Shown here in pieces: positions 61,907 through 64,000 of a stretch of DNA of 64,000 nt. The DNA lies in NCBI RefSeq assembly GCF_038618305.1, contig NZ_CP152017.1, positions 1,651,501 through 1,715,500 of the forward strand, written 5' to 3'. Positions within the stretch are counted from its first letter, which is position 1; each line of letters opens with the position of its first letter. The translations under genes and the position numbers were made by a program. The DNA comes from Sporosarcina sp. FSL K6-2383 (GTDB lineage: Bacteria; Bacillota; Bacilli; Bacillales_A; Planococcaceae). The notes below the pieces were generated by a model. The model was not told where the DNA came from and made no database searches. It saw only the letters and a program-made list of their open reading frames with translations.

Positions 61907-62866
61907 ATGACAAATATTAAAGATTTGGCAAAGATAGCTAAGGTATCAGTAACAACAGTTTCCCGGGTGTTAAATAATCATCCCTATGTGAGTGAGGAAA
62001 AAAGGAATGCAGTATTAAATGCCATAAAAGTTACGAATTATAATAGAAATATCAATGCGGTCCATTTGAGCAGGGGAAAAACGAAACTGATAGGCGTTGT
62101 ACTCCCATTTTCTGATCACTCATATTTTTCTTTGTTGTTGAAGGGAATCGCCAAGCAAGCATTAGTCAACAACTATCATCTGGTCTTATTTCAAACCGAT
62201 TATATGGAAAGAAAAGAAAGGGAAGCATTGCAAATGCTGAAAGAAAAGCAAATCGATGGGTTGATAGTTTGTTCGAGAACTTGCGATATGCAATTAATAG
62301 AAGAGCATCAGCAATTTGGTCCAATCGTCTTATCCGAAGATGTGAAAGGAAAAACAATTTCGACTACCTTTGTCAATCACTATGAAATATTTTTTAATGC
62401 ATTGGAGTATTTATATCAGAAAGGTCATAGAAAAATTGGCTATTCTGTTGGCAGAAGCTCAGGACCAAGTAGTTTTGATAGGGAGCAAGCTTATCGGGAG
62501 TTTCATAAGAAGCATGGTTTAGCATACAACCCTGAATACATTATTGACGACTGCTTCTATTTTGAGGACGGAGAAAAGATCGTTAATAAAGTGAAAAATA
62601 TGGCTATCCCTCCCACGGCTTTGCTAGTAACGGGCGACCAAGTTGCAGCTGGTATCGTAATCTGCTGTCAACAACAGCAAATATCAATACCGAATGATCT
62701 AGCTATCTGTGGTTTTGACAATCAACCTATAGCAAAGATGATGAACATTACAACGATAGAAATACCTGTTATAGAGATGGGAAGTAACCTTTTCCTCCAG
62801 GCAATAAATGAGGATATATCAAATAAGGAAATAGCCGTAAAACTGATTGAGAGAGGGACTGTATAA
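61907..62866 (+). CDS. LacI family transcriptional regulator
   Basis: 319 residues from ATG 61907. The HTH TNIKDLAKIAKVSVTTVSRVLNNHPYVSEEKR is textbook LacI. The ligand domain follows (LIGVVLPFSDHSYFSLLLKGI, VTGDQVAAGIV, AICGFDNQPIAK), a little shorter than usual at the C-terminus. It represses sugar genes in response to a sugar effector, but no sugar genes are adjacent; exoA follows after a 160-base gap. The two palindromes upstream suggest autoregulation. Confidence 0.9.
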   Translation: MTNIKDLAKIAKVSVTTVSRVLNNHPYVSEEKRNAVLNAIKVTNYNRNINAVHLSRGKTKLIGVVLPFSDHSYFSLLLKGIAKQALVNNYHLVLFQTDYMERKEREALQMLKEKQIDGLIVCSRTCDMQLIEEHQQFGPIVLSEDVKGKTISTTFVNHYEIFFNALEYLYQKGHRKIGYSVGRSSGPSSFDREQAYREFHKKHGLAYNPEYIIDDCFYFEDGEKIVNKVKNMAIPPTALLVTGDQVAAGIVICCQQQQISIPNDLAICGFDNQPIAKMMNITTIEIPVIEMGSNLFLQAINEDISNKEIAVKLIERGTV

Positions 62867-63029
62867 GTCGATATTTCTATCGCGTTATGAAGCATACTAC
62901 CGCTATTAGAGCACGAATTGCAGTAGCGCTTATCCAACTTTTTATAGCATAGATGCTAGTCATTTTGTTGTCTGCTATCTACTTGTTTGGTAATCTGTAG
63001 CTAGTGAATAGAGAAGGGGTCAAACTAAA

Positions 63030-63785
63030 TTGAAATTAATATCTTGGAATGTGAATGGCCTACGAGCTTGCGTACGTAAAGGGTTTTTAGACTATTTTAA
63101 TGAAGTAAATGCCGATATTTTTTGTGTACAGGAGACGAAGTTGCAGGAAGGGCAAATCGATTTACAGTTGGATGGTTATCATCAGTATTGGAATTATGCT
63201 GTTAAAAAAGGTTATTCAGGGACGGCCGTGTTTACACAAGAGCAGCCGCTATCTGTGAAATACGGTGTGGGAGATGCAGACGCGGAAGCTGAAGGACGGA
63301 TTTTGACATTAGAGTTTGCTGAGTTTTATTTGGTAAACGTCTATTCGCCAAACGCTCAGCGTGACTTGGCAAGATTGCCTTTCCGTTTGGAATGGGAAGA
63401 GAACATGCGGGTATACTTGAAGGAGCTTGACCAGCATAAGCCCGTTATTTTATGTGGCGATTTGAATGTAGCACATGAAGAAATTGATATTCGCAATGTT
63501 AAATCGAATATTGGTAATTCAGGATTTACTCATGAAGAACGAGGTAAGATGACGGCGTTGTTAGCAGAAGGTTTTGTCGACACGTTCAGACATTTTCATC
63601 CTAACCAAGGGGATGCCTATACCTGGTGGTCGTATATGAATAAAGTGCGGGAGCGTAATATTGGCTGGCGCATTGACTATTTCATTGCATCGAATCGACT
63701 GGAACCTTTACTTAAAGATGCAACAATTCATCCAGATATTATGGGCAGTGATCATTGTCCAATTGTTTTGGAACTTGAACTTTAA
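63030..63785 (+). CDS. exoA: Exodeoxyribonuclease III / AP endonuclease
   Basis: 251 residues of the ExoIII/APE1 family. Active-site motifs in order: WNVNGLRA, CVQETKL (metal Glu), NVYSPNAQR, CGDLNVAHEEIDIRN, GFTHEERGKM, DAYTWWSY, RIDYF and GSDHCPI (catalytic His). Cuts DNA at abasic sites and has 3'-5' exonuclease activity in base excision repair. Start is TTG 63030 after AAGGGG. A broken PhnB-like gene follows 12 bases later. Confidence 0.93.
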   Translation: MKLISWNVNGLRACVRKGFLDYFNEVNADIFCVQETKLQEGQIDLQLDGYHQYWNYAVKKGYSGTAVFTQEQPLSVKYGVGDADAEAEGRILTLEFAEFYLVNVYSPNAQRDLARLPFRLEWEENMRVYLKELDQHKPVILCGDLNVAHEEIDIRNVKSNIGNSGFTHEERGKMTALLAEGFVDTFRHFHPNQGDAYTWWSYMNKVRERNIGWRIDYFIASNRLEPLLKDATIHPDIMGSDHCPIVLELEL

Positions 63786-63797
63786 GGAGAACTTTTG

Positions 63798-64000
63798 ATG
63801 AATCAAAAAATCACAACATTTCTCATGTTTGAGGGACAAGCCGAGGAAGCGATGAATTTTTATACTTCGGTATTTACTGATTCAGAAATTAATCACACCA
63901 TTCACCAAGAAGATGGGGCAGACATTCATGTGTATCGATAGTGCCATCAACCATGAATTCACTTTTACACCCGCCATTTCACTGTTTGTAACATGTGATA
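63798..64000 (+). pseudogene. PhnB/3-demethylubiquinone-like VOC protein, frameshifted (runs off right edge)
   Basis: Starts MNQKITTFLMFEGQAEEAMNFYTSVF, the typical PhnB-like glyoxalase-fold opening, with SD AAGGAGA. The frame stops at a TAG at 63939-63941. The expected later part continues in another frame as FMCIDSAINHEFTFTPAISLFVTCD to the window end. About 15-20 residues expected between the two parts are missing, so a small out-of-frame deletion near 63925 destroyed the gene. Confidence 0.82.

Overview
The window reads as a chromosomal segment of a low-GC, endospore-forming Bacillales bacterium, most likely of the Sporosarcina/Lysinibacillus group (Planococcaceae/Caryophanaceae). This rests on sporulation genes (SASP Tlp, a Spo0E-like phosphatase, a YhcN/YlaJ lipoprotein), several Bacillus y-genes (yneF, yqkE, yqhG-yqhH), strong AGGAGG ribosome sites and frequent TTG/GTG starts. 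The genus is an inference. I saw no rRNA, tRNA, CRISPR array or prophage.

Layout. 1-5400: end of a coiled-coil gene, yneF, a GNAT enzyme, then an acyl-CoA block (alpha/beta hydrolase and HMG-CoA lyase, divergent from a thiolase and yqkE) and an AhpD-like gene preceded by an unusually hairpin-rich element. 5400-11000: a dispersed ~400 bp repeat, an SLH-anchored 5'-nucleotidase, and an alpha/beta hydrolase with a truncated, inactivated partial copy nearby. 11100-23100: the yqhH-yqhG pair, an FG-GAP-like protein, a frameshifted pRiA4b ORF-3 gene, selO, a vanZ-like gene with an early stop, a lipoprotein, a DinB-like protein, a FusB-type EF-G-binding protein, and a GntR-ABC operon. 23200-33100: prolyl hydroxylase, Ca2+ P-type ATPase, an IS3-family element inserted inside a terminator, an MFS pump, a TnpB-only IS605-type element, a LysE exporter, and a patch of decayed genes (a selO piece, a methyltransferase piece).

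33100-41600: tlp, then a thiamine-precursor uptake operon (ThiY-like binding protein, thiamine-binding protein, permease, ATPase, TatD) behind a TPP riboswitch with its own terminator, then a PadR-controlled heterodimeric ABC exporter. 41800-45100: a PTS operon (EIIA, LicT-type antiterminator, EIICB) with a recognisable promoter, RAT site and overlapping terminator. 45200-56500: VLRF1-type release factor, an 870 bp palindrome-rich gap, a LysM/beta-propeller protein, the second copy of the ~400 bp repeat, an orphan ilvB, sporulation genes, an ABC importer of the TrpX type, a tandem repeat and a FAD amine oxidase. 56600-64000: pseudouridine catabolism (HTH-fused PsuK plus PsuG) under a perfect 29 bp operator, HelD, a LacI regulator with two operators, exoA and a broken PhnB-like gene.

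Much of the window is regulated transport and salvage: TPP, PTS sugar, pseudouridine and a possible amino acid importer each carry visible cis control. The accessory signal is carried by repeats and gene remnants rather than by a defence or biosynthetic island. The best candidates for something undescribed are the multi-hairpin element at 4681-4915, the ~400 bp dispersed repeat, and the HTH-kinase autoregulation at psuK. Coordinates of starts were adjusted to the best Shine-Dalgarno (SD) where it decides the start.
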